From the NCBI RefSeq assembly GCF_000971055.1, contig NZ_LARW01000090.1, forward strand, positions 34,529-98,528: a stretch of 64,000 bases of DNA. The letters run 5' to 3'. The notes under the pieces were generated by a model. It did not search any database and was not told the DNA's origin. It was given only the letters and a program-made list of their open reading frames with translations. This document shows positions 20,227-29,841 of this stretch, in pieces. The DNA is from Sphingomonas sp. SRS2 (GTDB lineage Bacteria > Pseudomonadota > Alphaproteobacteria > Sphingomonadales > Sphingomonadaceae). Within the stretch, counting starts at the first letter, position 1. Each line of letters begins with the position of its first letter. The position numbers and the translations under genes are program-made.

Positions 20227-22766
20227 GCGCGGCCATGCAGGGGGACATGATGGCCGAGTTGCCGGGGATGCCCAGCCTCGGCCAAGGCTGGCTGCACAGC
20301 TATATCGGAAAGGCGGGCCTCGCCGACGCGTTGCGTGGCGATGTCGGACGCGGCGCGAAATGGTGGCATGGCCTGTTCGAGGGCGTCGGACAGCTGAGCG
20401 ACGGGCGGCTCGACTTGCTCCAGCAGCGCATGGCCCGTCAGGTTCAGGAACTGGGCACCGCGTTCCGTCTGCCGGGCGAAGAGCGTGAGCGCGCCTGGCC
20501 GGTTTCGGCGATGCCGCTGCTGATCGGCGAGGACGACTTCGCAATCATCGCCGCCGGCGTCGCGCAGCGCGCCGAACTGCTCGAAATGTTGCTCGACGAC
20601 ATCTTCGGCGACCAGACCTTGGTCGCTTCGGGTGCGCTTCCCGCCGCCCTGATCACCGGCAGCCGCGCCTATTGGCGGTCACAGATCGGCGGCAAGCCCC
20701 CCGGCGGCCATCGCCTGCACATTTATGCGGTCGACCTGTGTCGCGATCCAGGCGGGGAATGGCGCGTGCTCGACGACCATGTCCGCGCGCCGGTTGGCGC
20801 CGGCTATGCGCTGGAGAACCGGCTTGCTTCGACCCGGCTGATGGGTGCGCTCCAGACGCGCCTCCACGTCGAGCGGCTAGCGCCGTTCTTTTCGGCATTT
20901 CGCGAGGGGCTGGCCGCGGCGTGCCGGCGGTCTGAGCCACGCATCGGCCTGCTAACTCCGGGCCGCTATAATCAGAGCTATGCCGAACAGGCGCATCTCG
21001 CCCGCTATCTGGGGCTGCTGCTCGTCGAGGGCAGCGACCTGGCGGTGCGCGAAGACGGGTTGTTCGTACGCACGATCGAGGGGCTGAAGCGGGTCGACGC
21101 CCTGTGGCGGCGAATCGATTCGCGGCTGCTTGATCCGCTCGCGTTCGACAGCAATTCGGCGATCGGCGTGCCGGGGCTGATGGATGCTATGGCGGCGGGG
21201 CAGGCGGTGATCGCCAATGCGCCTGGCGCGGGCGTGGTCGAATCGACCGCGATGGCTGCCTTTCTTCCGGCACTTGCCCGACGTCTGCTGGGCGAGAATC
21301 TCAAGCTTCCTAACATTGCGACATGGTGGTGCGGGCAGGAGCGTCCGCGCGCCGAGGTCGAGGCCCGGCTAGACGAACTGCTGATCGGTCCTGCCTTCTC
21401 GGAAGCGCCGGTCGGACTGCCGCGCGGGCGGCCGGTGCTGGCCTCGACGCTCAGCGGCGCCGATCGCGCCGCGCTGCTGGCGGACATGCGCCGCCGCCCG
21501 GAGGATTATGTCGCGCAGGAGGACGTCCACCTGTCGACAGCTCCTGCCGTGCAGGATGGCCAGCTCGTGCCGCGCCCCTTCACCGTGCGTGTGTTCGCCG
21601 CGCGCGATGGTCAGGGACAATGGGCGGTCATGCCGGGCGGTTTCGCACGGATCGGCGACGATTCCGACGCGCGTGCGACGGTGATGGGCGAAGGAGCTTT
21701 CTCCGCAGATGTCTGCGTAGTCGGGACGCGCCCGGTCGAGCCGGTGTCGCTGCTGCCGCAAAAGGTGCCGATCCGCCGCAATCCCGGCACCTTGCCGAGC
21801 CGCGCCGCCGATAATCTCTACTGGTTCGGCCGCTATCTCGAGCGGGGCGAGGCAACCCTGCGGCTGGTGCGCGCGACCTTGGGCGGATCGATTGTCGCCG
21901 ACGGCGGCGCGGCGCTCTTTCCGCTGACGCTCGACCGGCTCGGCACGATGCTGGTCGCCTCGGGCGCAGCAGCTTCGGACCTTCAGGACGAGGAGGATGA
22001 GGAGGAGCTGGACGAGGGTACGGGCGAAACCCACGACCTGCGCGAACTGGCGCTGCTCGCGCTCGACGGGCGGGGGGCGGCCAGCGTGGCCAGCTTGATG
22101 CGTCATGCGCGGTCGATCGCCAGCGGTACGCGCGATCGTCTCTCCGCCGACGTGTGGCGGCTTGTCGATGCGCCGCTGCCGCGCGTGACCTCGGAGGACG
22201 CCGAAGCAACCCTGGCGCGGGCAATCGACTTGCAGGAGCGTTTCTCGGCGCTCTCAGGTCTTTCCGCCGAGAATATGGGCCGCACGGCCGGCTGGCGCTT
22301 CCAGGATATGGGCCGGAGAGTCGAGCGCGCGCTGTGGGCGTGCCGGCTCGTCCGTATCTTTGGCGGCAAGGAAGCGTCGGCCGACGATCTCACCACGCTG
22401 CTGGACCTGTGCGACAGCCAGATCAGCTACCGGGCGCGCTATCTCGCCGGGCTCGCGCTCGAACCGGTGCGCGACCTCGTCACGCTCGATCCCTATAACC
22501 CACGCTCGCTAGCCTATCAGGTCGAGCGGATCTCCGAGCATCTCAAGGCGTTGCCAGCGTTGCGCGATGACGGAATGTCCGAGCCGCACGTCACGATCTT
22601 CTACCGGATCGAGGCGGCGATCCGGACCGCCAGTGCCGAGACGCTCGACGGGACGATGATGCTGGGGATCGAGAATATGCTGTCCGAACTGTCCAACGCG
22701 ATCAGCGCGCGCTTTTTCCTGCAGGGCAGCGAGGGCTTCCGCATGGCGGGGATGACTCTCGCATAA
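20223..22766 (+). CDS. Circularly permuted type-2 ATP-grasp fused to alpha-E domain
   Basis: The protein of about 847 residues joins two families that are often separate genes. Residues up to about 510 form the circularly permuted ATP-grasp (DUF404/DUF407) with [24 protein letters not shown]-like [15 protein letters not shown] and [13 protein letters not shown]. From about 520 the alpha-E domain (DUF403) begins with [23 protein letters not shown]-grasp enzymes form amide bonds using ATP; the substrate here is unknown. The start is uncertain: GTG 20223 overlaps the previous stop (GTGA), and ATG 20235 is an alternative. Tight overlap with both neighbours indicates one operon. Confidence 0.9.
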   Translation: MSAAMQGDMMAELPGMPSLGQGWLHSYIGKAGLADALRGDVGRGAKWWHGLFEGVGQLSDGRLDLLQQRMARQVQELGTAFRLPGEERERAWPVSAMPLLIGEDDFAIIAAGVAQRAELLEMLLDDIFGDQTLVASGALPAALITGSRAYWRSQIGGKPPGGHRLHIYAVDLCRDPGGEWRVLDDHVRAPVGAGYALENRLASTRLMGALQTRLHVERLAPFFSAFREGLAAACRRSEPRIGLLTPGRYNQSYAEQAHLARYLGLLLVEGSDLAVREDGLFVRTIEGLKRVDALWRRIDSRLLDPLAFDSNSAIGVPGLMDAMAAGQAVIANAPGAGVVESTAMAAFLPALARRLLGENLKLPNIATWWCGQERPRAEVEARLDELLIGPAFSEAPVGLPRGRPVLASTLSGADRAALLADMRRRPEDYVAQEDVHLSTAPAVQDGQLVPRPFTVRVFAARDGQGQWAVMPGGFARIGDDSDARATVMGEGAFSADVCVVGTRPVEPVSLLPQKVPIRRNPGTLPSRAADNLYWFGRYLERGEATLRLVRATLGGSIVADGGAALFPLTLDRLGTMLVASGAAASDLQDEEDEEELDEGTGETHDLRELALLALDGRGAASVASLMRHARSIASGTRDRLSADVWRLVDAPLPRVTSEDAEATLARAIDLQERFSALSGLSAENMGRTAGWRFQDMGRRVERALWACRLVRIFGGKEASADDLTTLLDLCDSQISYRARYLAGLALEPVRDLVTLDPYNPRSLAYQVERISEHLKALPALRDDGMSEPHVTIFYRIEAAIRTASAETLDGTMMLGIENMLSELSNAISARFFLQGSEGFRMAGMTLA

Positions 22767-22776
22767 TGGTCTTCTG

Positions 22777-23655
22777 ATGCTTTACCAGGTTAGACACAGG
22801 ACACGCTTCCGCTACGCCCATCCGGTGACGTTCGCGCGGTGCAATCTGCGGTTGCGTCCCATCGAATGGGCGGGGCAGACGCTCGAACGCTATGATCTCG
22901 AGCTTTCACCCGCGGCGCGGATAACGGGCACCCGGCCGATAGGCTATCTTGGCCATGTCAGCCGCATGGTCATGGAGCGGCCCACCCGCGAACTCGCCAT
23001 CGAGAGCCGCTTCCGTATCCGGGTCGATCGGCCGATGCCGGTGCCCCGGGCCGACGATGCCACGATTGCCGAGATTGCTGTGGCGGCCCGGATGACACGC
23101 GATCTCGGGGTCGAGAGCCCGGCCAATTATCTCTATCCATCGCCATCGATTCCGCTCAGTGCTGAGATAACCGCCTGGTGCGCGGAGCATCTCGACGCGG
23201 ATCGCGGCGTGGCCGAGGCCGGGCTGGCGCTGGCCACCCGCATCCATGACAGTTTCACCTATGACGGAAGCGCGACCACCGTCGACACCACGCCGCAGGA
23301 GGCGTTCGAGAAGCGCCACGGCGTCTGTCAGGACTTTGCCCAGATCATGATCGCCGGCCTGCGTGGTGTCGGTATTCCGGCGGCCTACGTCTCCGGCTAT
23401 CTGCGCACCATCCCGCCGCCGGGCAAGGAACGGCTGGTTGGCGCCGATGCAACCCATGCCTGGGTGGTGATCTGGTGCGGGGCGCAGCGCGGCTGGCTCG
23501 GCTTCGACCCGACCAACTCCTGCATGGTCGGCGGCGATCACATCATCACCGCGATGGGCCGCGATTATGCCGACGTCGCCCCGATCGACGGGGTCTTCAC
23601 CGGACAGGATGGACAAAAGATCGACGTTTCGGTTGACGTCGAGCCGATCGGCTAA
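22777..23655 (+). CDS. Transglutaminase-family cysteine protease
   Basis: The 292-residue protein is a complete bacterial transglutaminase-like (BTLCP) enzyme. The N-terminal beta domain (YQVRHRTRFRYAHPV) is followed by the core with the triad C184 (RHGVCQDFAQ), H227 (ATHAWVVI) and D244 (GFDPTNSC). It is the third gene of the ATP-grasp/alpha-E operon, 10 bases after the fusion gene. In such operons it is presumed to cut or join the amide bonds made by the ATP-grasp partner. Its stop overlaps the convergent metallopeptidase stop by 4 bases. Confidence 0.92.
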   Translation: MLYQVRHRTRFRYAHPVTFARCNLRLRPIEWAGQTLERYDLELSPAARITGTRPIGYLGHVSRMVMERPTRELAIESRFRIRVDRPMPVPRADDATIAEIAVAARMTRDLGVESPANYLYPSPSIPLSAEITAWCAEHLDADRGVAEAGLALATRIHDSFTYDGSATTVDTTPQEAFEKRHGVCQDFAQIMIAGLRGVGIPAAYVSGYLRTIPPPGKERLVGADATHAWVVIWCGAQRGWLGFDPTNSCMVGGDHIITAMGRDYADVAPIDGVFTGQDGQKIDVSVDVEPIG

Positions 23656-24764
23656 GCGGCCCGCATATCCGGCCCTGGCGCTGCGGCGCGTCCGGCGGCT
23701 CGCGCGACCAGCCGGTTGACATAGTCGATCTTGTCCATGATCGCGGGGGACAAGCGGAAAGGGTAGAGATCGGGCTGGCCCATGCTGCGGTTCACCGCAT
23801 TGAGCGCGAAGCTGTAGGGCACCATCTCCGCGGTAAGCTGCTCGGTCGAGGCGTGATAGGGATCGAAGTCGATCTTCGCGCCCGGATTGCCTTCTGGGCC
23901 GGGGAAGGGCGCCATCCGCATATCCATCCCGCCGATCGTCGCGAGCGTATCGATCATGTGAAGATAATGGGCAAAGGTTTCGGCGAAATCTTCCCATGGA
24001 TGCGAGGTCGCGTAATAGCTGACATAATCGTCGGTCCAGACCTTATTGCTGTTCGGCCCATAATGCTCCGCGAGCGCCTGGGCATAGTCGGTCGTCTCGT
24101 CCCCGAAGATTGCGCGAAACGCCGCCAGTTCCTCCGCATCGGTCTCCACCAACCGAGACCAGTAATGATGGCCGACCTCGTGCCGGAAATGCCCAAGCAA
24201 GGTCCGATAGGGCTCGCCCATCGCCCGCCGCGCCCGTTCGCGGGCGACATCGTCGGCTTCGATCAGATTAAGTGTGATAACCCCGCCGTCATGACCGGTG
24301 GTGATCTGCGCCTGTCCTTGTTCTTCGGCTGCGGGATCGTATAAGAAATCGAATGCAAGACCTTGGATTTTATCGACTTCTTCTGCCTTGGTCTCCAGTG
24401 GCAGGCCGAGCTTGATCAGCGTGTGGAAAAGCCGCCGCTTGGCTTCCTCGATCTTGCCCCAGCGTTCGGGCACCGTCGGCACGGTCAGGTCGGGGATGGT
24501 CCGGTTGTGGCGGCAGGCGCGGCAATAAGGTGTGTTGTCGCTGGCGGAAACCAGCCAGTTGCAGACGCCATATTCGTTGTTGTTGGCGCATACGACCGCA
24601 TCATGCGGCTGGCCCCCGCCGTCACGCCAGGTGGTCGCCCCATCGCCGAGGAACAGGAAGCCATCCGATGAGGGATCATAGCCCAACGTGAAAGCGCAGG
24701 CCGGACAGACGCGCACCTCGAAATGATTGAGGCGCTTGCAATTGGGGCACGGATAAGGCGCCAT
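23652..24764 (-). CDS. Zinc-ribbon metallopeptidase (Peptidase_Mx family)
   Basis: The 370-residue protein starts with two zinc-ribbon-like Cys sets (C6, C9, C20, C23, then C59, C68, C81, C84). It has a gluzincin-type active site HEVGHHYW (H195, E196, H199, H200), with a further acidic residue in ETDAEELAAFRAIFGD. This matches the putative zinc-binding metallopeptidase family (PF15887). There is no signal peptide, so it is cytoplasmic. It converges on the transglutaminase/ATP-grasp operon with a 4-base overlap. The physical link suggests, but does not show, a shared role in making and cutting unusual peptide bonds. Confidence 0.85.
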   Translation of the reverse strand: MAPYPCPNCKRLNHFEVRVCPACAFTLGYDPSSDGFLFLGDGATTWRDGGGQPHDAVVCANNNEYGVCNWLVSASDNTPYCRACRHNRTIPDLTVPTVPERWGKIEEAKRRLFHTLIKLGLPLETKAEEVDKIQGLAFDFLYDPAAEEQGQAQITTGHDGGVITLNLIEADDVARERARRAMGEPYRTLLGHFRHEVGHHYWSRLVETDAEELAAFRAIFGDETTDYAQALAEHYGPNSNKVWTDDYVSYYATSHPWEDFAETFAHYLHMIDTLATIGGMDMRMAPFPGPEGNPGAKIDFDPYHASTEQLTAEMVPYSFALNAVNRSMGQPDLYPFRLSPAIMDKIDYVNRLVARAAGRAAAPGPDMRAA

Positions 24765-24919
24765 GAACGGGTAACTCGCTTGTAGTTGGAAGGTTTAGGC
24801 CGCAAGAACGCGGACGGAACCGGCTGGTTGCCATCAGGCGCAGTAAACTTGGGCTTGCGCAATGGCGAGGCGGTACACATCTGATCTGTTGCATAAATGC
24901 AACAGGGTGCGACGGCAGG

Positions 24920-25900
24920 ATGACGACGACGACTATGGCGGACCTTTATTCGAAGCTTGGGGTGAAAAAGGGCGCGGACGAGGCCGAGATCAAGAAGGCC
25001 TATCGCAAGCTCGCGAAGGAGCTGCACCCCGACCGCAACACGGACAATCCGAAAGCGACCGAGCGCTTTGCCGATGTGACCTCGGCCTACGATCTGCTGT
25101 CCGATCGCGACAAGCGCGCCCAATATGATCGCGGTGAGATCGACGAGCAGGGCAATCCGCGTGGTCCCTTCGGCTTTGGTGGACGCGGTGGCGGGGGTGG
25201 TTTTCGCCCAGGTGCCGGTCCCGGCGGGGGAGGCTCTGAGTTCGGGGCCGACGCGGCCGACTTCGGTGACATCTTCGAAGGCATTTTCGGTCGCTCGCGG
25301 GGCGGACCCGGCGGCGGCGCGCGCCGGCCGGGCGGCTTCGGCGGTTTCGGTACGCAAGGCGGCGGCATGCCGACCAAGGGCGCGGATGCCAATTACCGGC
25401 TTGCCGTGCCCTTTGAGGACGCGGCGGCGCTCAAGCCGCAGCGCATCACGCTATCCAGTGGCAAGACGATCGACGTCAAGCTGCCCAACGGTGTCGAGAC
25501 CGGCACCCAGATGCGGCTGGGCGGGCAGGGCGAGCCGGGCCCTGGCGGTAATGGCGATGCGATCATCACGGTCGAGGTGCGCCCGCACCGCTTCTATACG
25601 CGTGATGGCGACGACGTCCGGCTCGATCTGCCGATCGCGCTCGACGAAGCGGTTGCCGGCGCCAAGGTGAAGGTGCCGACAGTCGACGGTGCGGTGATGC
25701 TCGGCATTCCCAAGGGTAGCGGATCGGGCAAGACCCTGCGGCTCAAGGGCAAGGGCTTCCACCGCAAGGACGGCTCGCGCGGAGATCAACTCGTGACGGT
25801 GATGATCGACATTCCCGCGGACGATAGCGAGCTCGAGGCGTTCGTCGAAAAATGGTCGGCAAAGGGGCAGCGCAACCCGCGCGCCAATCTGGGCGTTTAG
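24920..25900 (+). CDS. DnaJ/CbpA-like co-chaperone
   Basis: The 326-residue J-domain protein has the HPD tripeptide in AKELHPDRN, followed by a long Gly/Phe-rich linker and the C-terminal substrate-binding domain (ITLSSGKTIDVKLPNGVETG, IPKGSGSGKTLRLKGKGF). There is no Cys-rich zinc finger, which separates it from DnaJ and places it with CbpA-type proteins that stimulate DnaK. ATG 24920 or the ATG five codons later (24935) may be used. The preceding 155-base gap holds no other gene. Confidence 0.9.
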   Translation: MTTTTMADLYSKLGVKKGADEAEIKKAYRKLAKELHPDRNTDNPKATERFADVTSAYDLLSDRDKRAQYDRGEIDEQGNPRGPFGFGGRGGGGGFRPGAGPGGGGSEFGADAADFGDIFEGIFGRSRGGPGGGARRPGGFGGFGTQGGGMPTKGADANYRLAVPFEDAAALKPQRITLSSGKTIDVKLPNGVETGTQMRLGGQGEPGPGGNGDAIITVEVRPHRFYTRDGDDVRLDLPIALDEAVAGAKVKVPTVDGAVMLGIPKGSGSGKTLRLKGKGFHRKDGSRGDQLVTVMIDIPADDSELEAFVEKWSAKGQRNPRANLGV

Positions 25901-25938
25901 GTCGATATTTTTCAAAGAGACAGGAGCGGCGCGCTTTG

Positions 25939-26862
25939 GTGACGGATGAATCTCCAGAGGCGCGCCGCAGACGGCCCTTCGACAAGCATCTCGACGAGAT
26001 GCGATCGGGCGGGCGAATCTACACGGTGTTCAAGCGGGCGGCGCTGGGCGTTTATGCTGACGGCTTCATCCATGCCGGCAATATTGCTTATCTCGCGCTG
26101 CTGACGATGTTCCCCTTCTTCATCGTGATGGCGGCGCTGGCCCAGCTGTTCGGCCGGACGCCCGATGTCCAGCACGCCGTCTACGGCTTCCTGCGGACCG
26201 TGCCGCGATCGGTACGCGAACTGATTTCACAGCCGATCAACGATGTTCTCGCCGCCAATGGAAGCGGAACCCTGCTCTGGCTCGGCGCGATCGTCGGCCT
26301 GTGGACGGTGGGTAGCTTCGTCGAGACGATCCGCGACATACTCCATCGCGCCTATGGCACTACTCCGTCCAAGGGCTTCTGGCATTATCGCGCCGGATCG
26401 ATCCTGATCATCATCGCCTCGGTGATACTCGCCATGTCGGCGTTCAGCGCGCAGGTCGTACTAACGGGCATCGAGCAGTTCATCTGGCGGCTTCTGCCGA
26501 TCGGCCTCGAGTTCCAGCCGCTCATCAACCTGTCGCGCATTGCGCCGCTGCTCATGCTTATCGCTGCGCTCTATGCGATGTTCGCGACGCTGACCCCGCT
26601 CAAATATCGGACGGGGCCCTGCCCGAAGTGGCCCGGCGCGCTGTTCACCGCGGTTTGGTGGATGGCGGTGACGATGCTGCTGCCGGTCGTCGTCGCCGCG
26701 TTCGGCGGCTATGGACGGACTTATGGCAGCCTTGCGGGAGTAATCGTGACGCTATTGTTCTTCTGGCTGGTCGGCCTCGGACTGGTTTTCGGCGCACATC
26801 TCAACGCGGCTCTAGCGGAGACCCCAGAAACTTCTGTAAAGGACGAGACGCCCAACCTTTGA
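25939..26862 (+). CDS. YihY/BrkB family inner-membrane protein
   Basis: The 307-residue protein has six hydrophobic helices and the YihY signatures NIAYLALLTMFPFFIVMAAL, SFVETIRDILHRAYG and the late TYGSLAGVIVTLLFFWLVG. The family was once wrongly called ribonuclease BN; its actual function remains unknown. GTG 25939 is chosen because it follows CAGGAGCGG at a suitable distance and avoids overlap with the DnaJ-like gene; the open frame itself begins at 25852. Ten bases separate it from fabI. Confidence 0.88.
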   Translation: MTDESPEARRRRPFDKHLDEMRSGGRIYTVFKRAALGVYADGFIHAGNIAYLALLTMFPFFIVMAALAQLFGRTPDVQHAVYGFLRTVPRSVRELISQPINDVLAANGSGTLLWLGAIVGLWTVGSFVETIRDILHRAYGTTPSKGFWHYRAGSILIIIASVILAMSAFSAQVVLTGIEQFIWRLLPIGLEFQPLINLSRIAPLLMLIAALYAMFATLTPLKYRTGPCPKWPGALFTAVWWMAVTMLLPVVVAAFGGYGRTYGSLAGVIVTLLFFWLVGLGLVFGAHLNAALAETPETSVKDETPNL

Positions 26863-26872
26863 GGGAGATAAC

Positions 26873-27676
26873 GTGGCGGGTTTGATGACGGGGAAGCGCG
26901 GGCTGATCATGGGGCTCGCCAATGATCGCTCGCTGGCGTGGGGGATCGCCAAGGCGCTCCATGAACAGGGCGCGGAAATGGCCTTCAGCTATCAGGGCGA
27001 GGCGCTGGAGCGGCGCGTCCGTCCGTTGGCCGAACAGGTCGGTTCCGATTTCCTGATCGAATGCGACGTGTCGGACGATGCGGCGATGGATGTCGCCTTC
27101 GCGACGCTCGCCGAGCGCTGGCCGACGATCGACTTCCTGGTCCACGCGATCGGCTTTTCGGACAAGAACGAGCTGCGCGGCCTCTATGTCGACACCAGTC
27201 TCGACAATTTTCTGCTGACCATGAACATCTCGGCCTACAGCCTGGTCGCGGTTACGAAGCGCGCCCGGCCGCTGATGGCCAATGGTGGTTCGGTCCTGAC
27301 GCTCAGCTATTATGGCGCCGAGAAGGTCGTGCCGCATTATAATGTCATGGGGGTCGCGAAAGCTGCGCTGGAGACCAGCGTCAAATATCTGGCGATGGAC
27401 CTCGGCCCGGAAAATATCCGCGTCAACGCGATTTCGGCCGGCCCGATCAAGACGCTGGCGGCCAGCGGCATCGGCGACTTCCGCTATATCCTAAAATGGA
27501 ACGAACTGAACTCACCGCTCCGCCGCAACGTCACGATCGAGGATGTCGGCGGCGCGGGCGTCTACATGCTTTCCGATCTGGCCAGCGGCGTGACCGGTGA
27601 GATCCACCATGTTGACGCTGGCTACAACGTCATCGGCATGAAGGCGGAGGACGCACCCGACATCGCGCTGGCTTGA
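26873..27676 (+). CDS. fabI: Enoyl-[acyl-carrier-protein] reductase, NADH type
   Basis: FabI reduces trans-2-enoyl-ACP in the last step of each fatty-acid elongation cycle. The 267-residue short-chain dehydrogenase has the divergent FabI nucleotide loop (GLANDRSLAWGIA) and the catalytic pattern YYGAEKVVPHYNVMGVAKAA with Tyr156 and Lys163. The C-terminal DAGYNVIGM is typical. The GTG start at 26873 is preceded by GAGGGAGATAAC. It is the triclosan target in other bacteria. It lies upstream of aroC with only a hairpin between them. Confidence 0.95.
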   Translation: MAGLMTGKRGLIMGLANDRSLAWGIAKALHEQGAEMAFSYQGEALERRVRPLAEQVGSDFLIECDVSDDAAMDVAFATLAERWPTIDFLVHAIGFSDKNELRGLYVDTSLDNFLLTMNISAYSLVAVTKRARPLMANGGSVLTLSYYGAEKVVPHYNVMGVAKAALETSVKYLAMDLGPENIRVNAISAGPIKTLAASGIGDFRYILKWNELNSPLRRNVTIEDVGGAGVYMLSDLASGVTGEIHHVDAGYNVIGMKAEDAPDIALA

Positions 27677-27679
27677 TTT

Positions 27680-27704
27680 CTCCCTCTCCCTCGGGGAGAG
27701 GGAG
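27680..27704 (+). promoter_or_regulatory. Hairpin covering the aroC ribosome-binding site
   Basis: CTCCCTCTCCC and GGGAGAGGGAG form a perfect 11-bp stem with a TCG loop. The right arm is also the only Shine-Dalgarno-like sequence for the aroC ATG at 27707. If folded in mRNA it would hide that site. It has no U-run, so it is not a typical terminator. Confidence 0.55.
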
Positions 27705-27706
27705 CT

Positions 27707-28777
27707 ATGAGCTATAACTCCTTCGGCCGCGTATTCCGCTTCTCCACCTGGGGGGAGAGCCACGGGCCCGCGATCGGGGCGGTGGTCGATGGTTGTCCTC
27801 CGGGGCTGACGCTTAGTGAGGCGGATATTCAGCCCTGGCTCGATAAGCGGCGGCCAGGCACCTCGCGCTTCACCACCCAGCGGCAGGAACCCGATCAGGT
27901 CCGTATCCTCTCGGGCGTGTTCGAGGGCAAGACAACCGGTACCCCGATCAGCCTGATGATCGAGAATGTCGACCAGCGCTCGAAGGATTATTCGGAGGTC
28001 GCGCTCGCCTATCGGCCGGGCCACGCCGACTATGCCTATGACGCCAAATATGGCTTTCGCGACTATCGCGGTGGCGGGCGCTCCTCGGCGCGCGAGACCG
28101 CGTCGCGTGTCGCGGCGGGCGCGGTGGCGCGGCTCGCGATCCCTGGGGTTCGGATTCGCGCCTATCTGGTCGAGCTGGGCGGCGACGCGATCGACCGCGC
28201 GTGTTTCGAAGATGCCGCGATTGATGAGAATCCGTTCTTCTGCCCCGATCGCGCCGCGGCGGCGCGCTGGGAAAAGATCGTCGACGACGCCCGCAAGGCA
28301 GGATCGTCGGTGGGAGCCGTGGTCGAATGCGTCGCGGACGGCGTGCCCCCGGGCTGGGGCGCACCGCTTTACGCCAAGCTCGACAGCGAACTGGCGGCTG
28401 CGATGATGAGCATCAACGCGGTGAAGGGGGTTGAGATCGGCGACGGCTTCGCTGCTGCCCGGTTGACCGGAGAGGCCAATGCCGATGCGATGCGGCCGGG
28501 CAATGATGGCAAGCCGGTCTTCCTCGACAATCATGCCGGCGGGATCGCGGGCGGTATCTCGACCGGGCAGCCGGTGCTGGTGCGGCTCGCGCTCAAGCCG
28601 ACCTCGTCGATCCTCACGCCGGTCGAGACGATCGGGCGCGATGGCGAGGCGGCCGATATCCGCACCAAGGGCCGTCATGATCCATGCGTCGGCATCCGCG
28701 CCGCGCCGGTGGTCGAGGCGATGATGGCGCTGGTTCTCGCCGACCAGAAGCTGCTGCATCGAGCCCAGGTGGGATAG
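27707..28777 (+). CDS. aroC: Chorismate synthase
   Basis: AroC converts EPSP to chorismate, the last common step of aromatic amino-acid synthesis, using reduced FMN without net redox change. The 356-residue protein shows all three family signatures: [18 protein letters not shown], the [18 protein letters not shown] stretch and [14 protein letters not shown]. The length is normal. The gene follows fabI by 30 bases, filled by the hairpin that includes the ribosome site. The acylphosphatase gene starts 5 bases after its stop. Confidence 0.96.
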   Translation: MSYNSFGRVFRFSTWGESHGPAIGAVVDGCPPGLTLSEADIQPWLDKRRPGTSRFTTQRQEPDQVRILSGVFEGKTTGTPISLMIENVDQRSKDYSEVALAYRPGHADYAYDAKYGFRDYRGGGRSSARETASRVAAGAVARLAIPGVRIRAYLVELGGDAIDRACFEDAAIDENPFFCPDRAAAARWEKIVDDARKAGSSVGAVVECVADGVPPGWGAPLYAKLDSELAAAMMSINAVKGVEIGDGFAAARLTGEANADAMRPGNDGKPVFLDNHAGGIAGGISTGQPVLVRLALKPTSSILTPVETIGRDGEAADIRTKGRHDPCVGIRAAPVVEAMMALVLADQKLLHRAQVG

Positions 28778-28782
28778 GCATA

Positions 28783-29073
28783 GTGGGTGAAGACTCGCGC
28801 ATTGCCCGCCGTATTCACATCAAGGGCAGGGTACAGGGCGTGTTCTTCCGCGCCTGGACGGTCGAGCAGGCGATTGAACTCGGCCTCGATGGCTGGGTCC
28901 GCAATCGCCACGATGGTTCGGTCGAAGCGGTCGTCGCAGGACCGGCGGAAAAGGTGGAGGATTTGATTGCGCGGTGCCACCGCGGATCTCCGCCCTCGCG
29001 GGTCGATGAGGTGATTGTCGAGGATACGCCCGGCATCGTTGACGCAGGCTTCAGCCAGAAGCCCACGGCATGA
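28783..29073 (+). CDS. Acylphosphatase
   Basis: The 96-residue protein has the catalytic Arg in RIHIKGRVQGVFFRAWTVEQ and the Asn in LDGWVRNRHDGSVEAVVAG, the two residues essential in acylphosphatases, which hydrolyse carboxyl-phosphate bonds such as acetyl phosphate. GTG 28783 is chosen: it lies just after the aroC stop and gives normal length. The open frame continues upstream inside aroC but is not conserved. Its stop overlaps the pgeF start by 4 bases. Confidence 0.9.
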   Translation: MGEDSRIARRIHIKGRVQGVFFRAWTVEQAIELGLDGWVRNRHDGSVEAVVAGPAEKVEDLIARCHRGSPPSRVDEVIVEDTPGIVDAGFSQKPTA

Positions 29074-29837
29074 GCGTTCGTCCGATCACTGTCGGTGCAT
29101 TGGTAGGATTGCCGCACGGATTCCTTGGTCGTGAAGGCGGGGTGTCCGTGGGGATACATGCCGGCCTGAATGTCGGGCTCGGTTCCGATGACGACCGTGA
29201 CGCGATCCTCGAAAATCGCCGCCGCGCAGTGGGGGCAGTGGCACCGGGCCACAAGCTCGTCACGCTGCATCAGGTCCATTCGGCAGACGCGGTCACGGTC
29301 ACCGTCCCCTTTGCCGATGACGCGCGTCCGCATGCCGATGCTCTGGTTACGGATCGGCCCGGTCTGTTGCTCGGAATACTCACCGCGGATTGCGTGCCGG
29401 TGCTGTTCGCCGATGCGGAGGCGGGGGTCGTCGGTGCGGCGCACGCCGGTTGGAAGGGCGCTATCACCGGCGTGACCGATACGGCGTTGGCCGCGATGGA
29501 GAAGCTCGGCGCCGACCGCGCGAACATCGTCGCCGCGATTGGCCCCTGCATCGCCCGGTCGAGCTATGAAGTCGATGAGGGGTTCGTGCAGCGTTTCGAG
29601 GCCGCTGATCCCGCCAATGAGCGCTTCTTCGCCGATGGCCGGCGGCCGGGCCATGCACAGTTCGATATCGAGGCCTATGTCGCGCACAGGCTTGCGGCGG
29701 CGGGGATCGGCCGGGTGATCGCGCTGGGTGAGGATAGCTACGCCCAGCCCGACCGCTTCTTCAGCTTCCGTCGCGCGACGCATCGCGGCGAACCGGGCTA
29801 TGGCCGGCAGATCTCGCTGATCGGCTTAGCGGAATAG
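29070..29837 (+). CDS. pgeF: Peptidoglycan editing factor PgeF (laccase-domain, YfiH-like)
   Basis: The 255-residue protein has the metal-site residues of the family: H70 in LHQVHSADAV, C108 in TADCVPVLF and H125 in GAAHAGWKG, plus the GPCIARSSYEV signature. In E. coli, PgeF removes L-Ala-L-Ser errors from peptidoglycan precursors; other members show purine nucleoside or phenol-oxidising activity. It overlaps the acylphosphatase gene (ATGA). It ends 4 bases from the convergent DUF1134 gene. Confidence 0.92.
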   Translation: MSVRPITVGALVGLPHGFLGREGGVSVGIHAGLNVGLGSDDDRDAILENRRRAVGAVAPGHKLVTLHQVHSADAVTVTVPFADDARPHADALVTDRPGLLLGILTADCVPVLFADAEAGVVGAAHAGWKGAITGVTDTALAAMEKLGADRANIVAAIGPCIARSSYEVDEGFVQRFEAADPANERFFADGRRPGHAQFDIEAYVAHRLAAAGIGRVIALGEDSYAQPDRFFSFRRATHRGEPGYGRQISLIGLAE

Positions 29838-29841
29838 CCCG

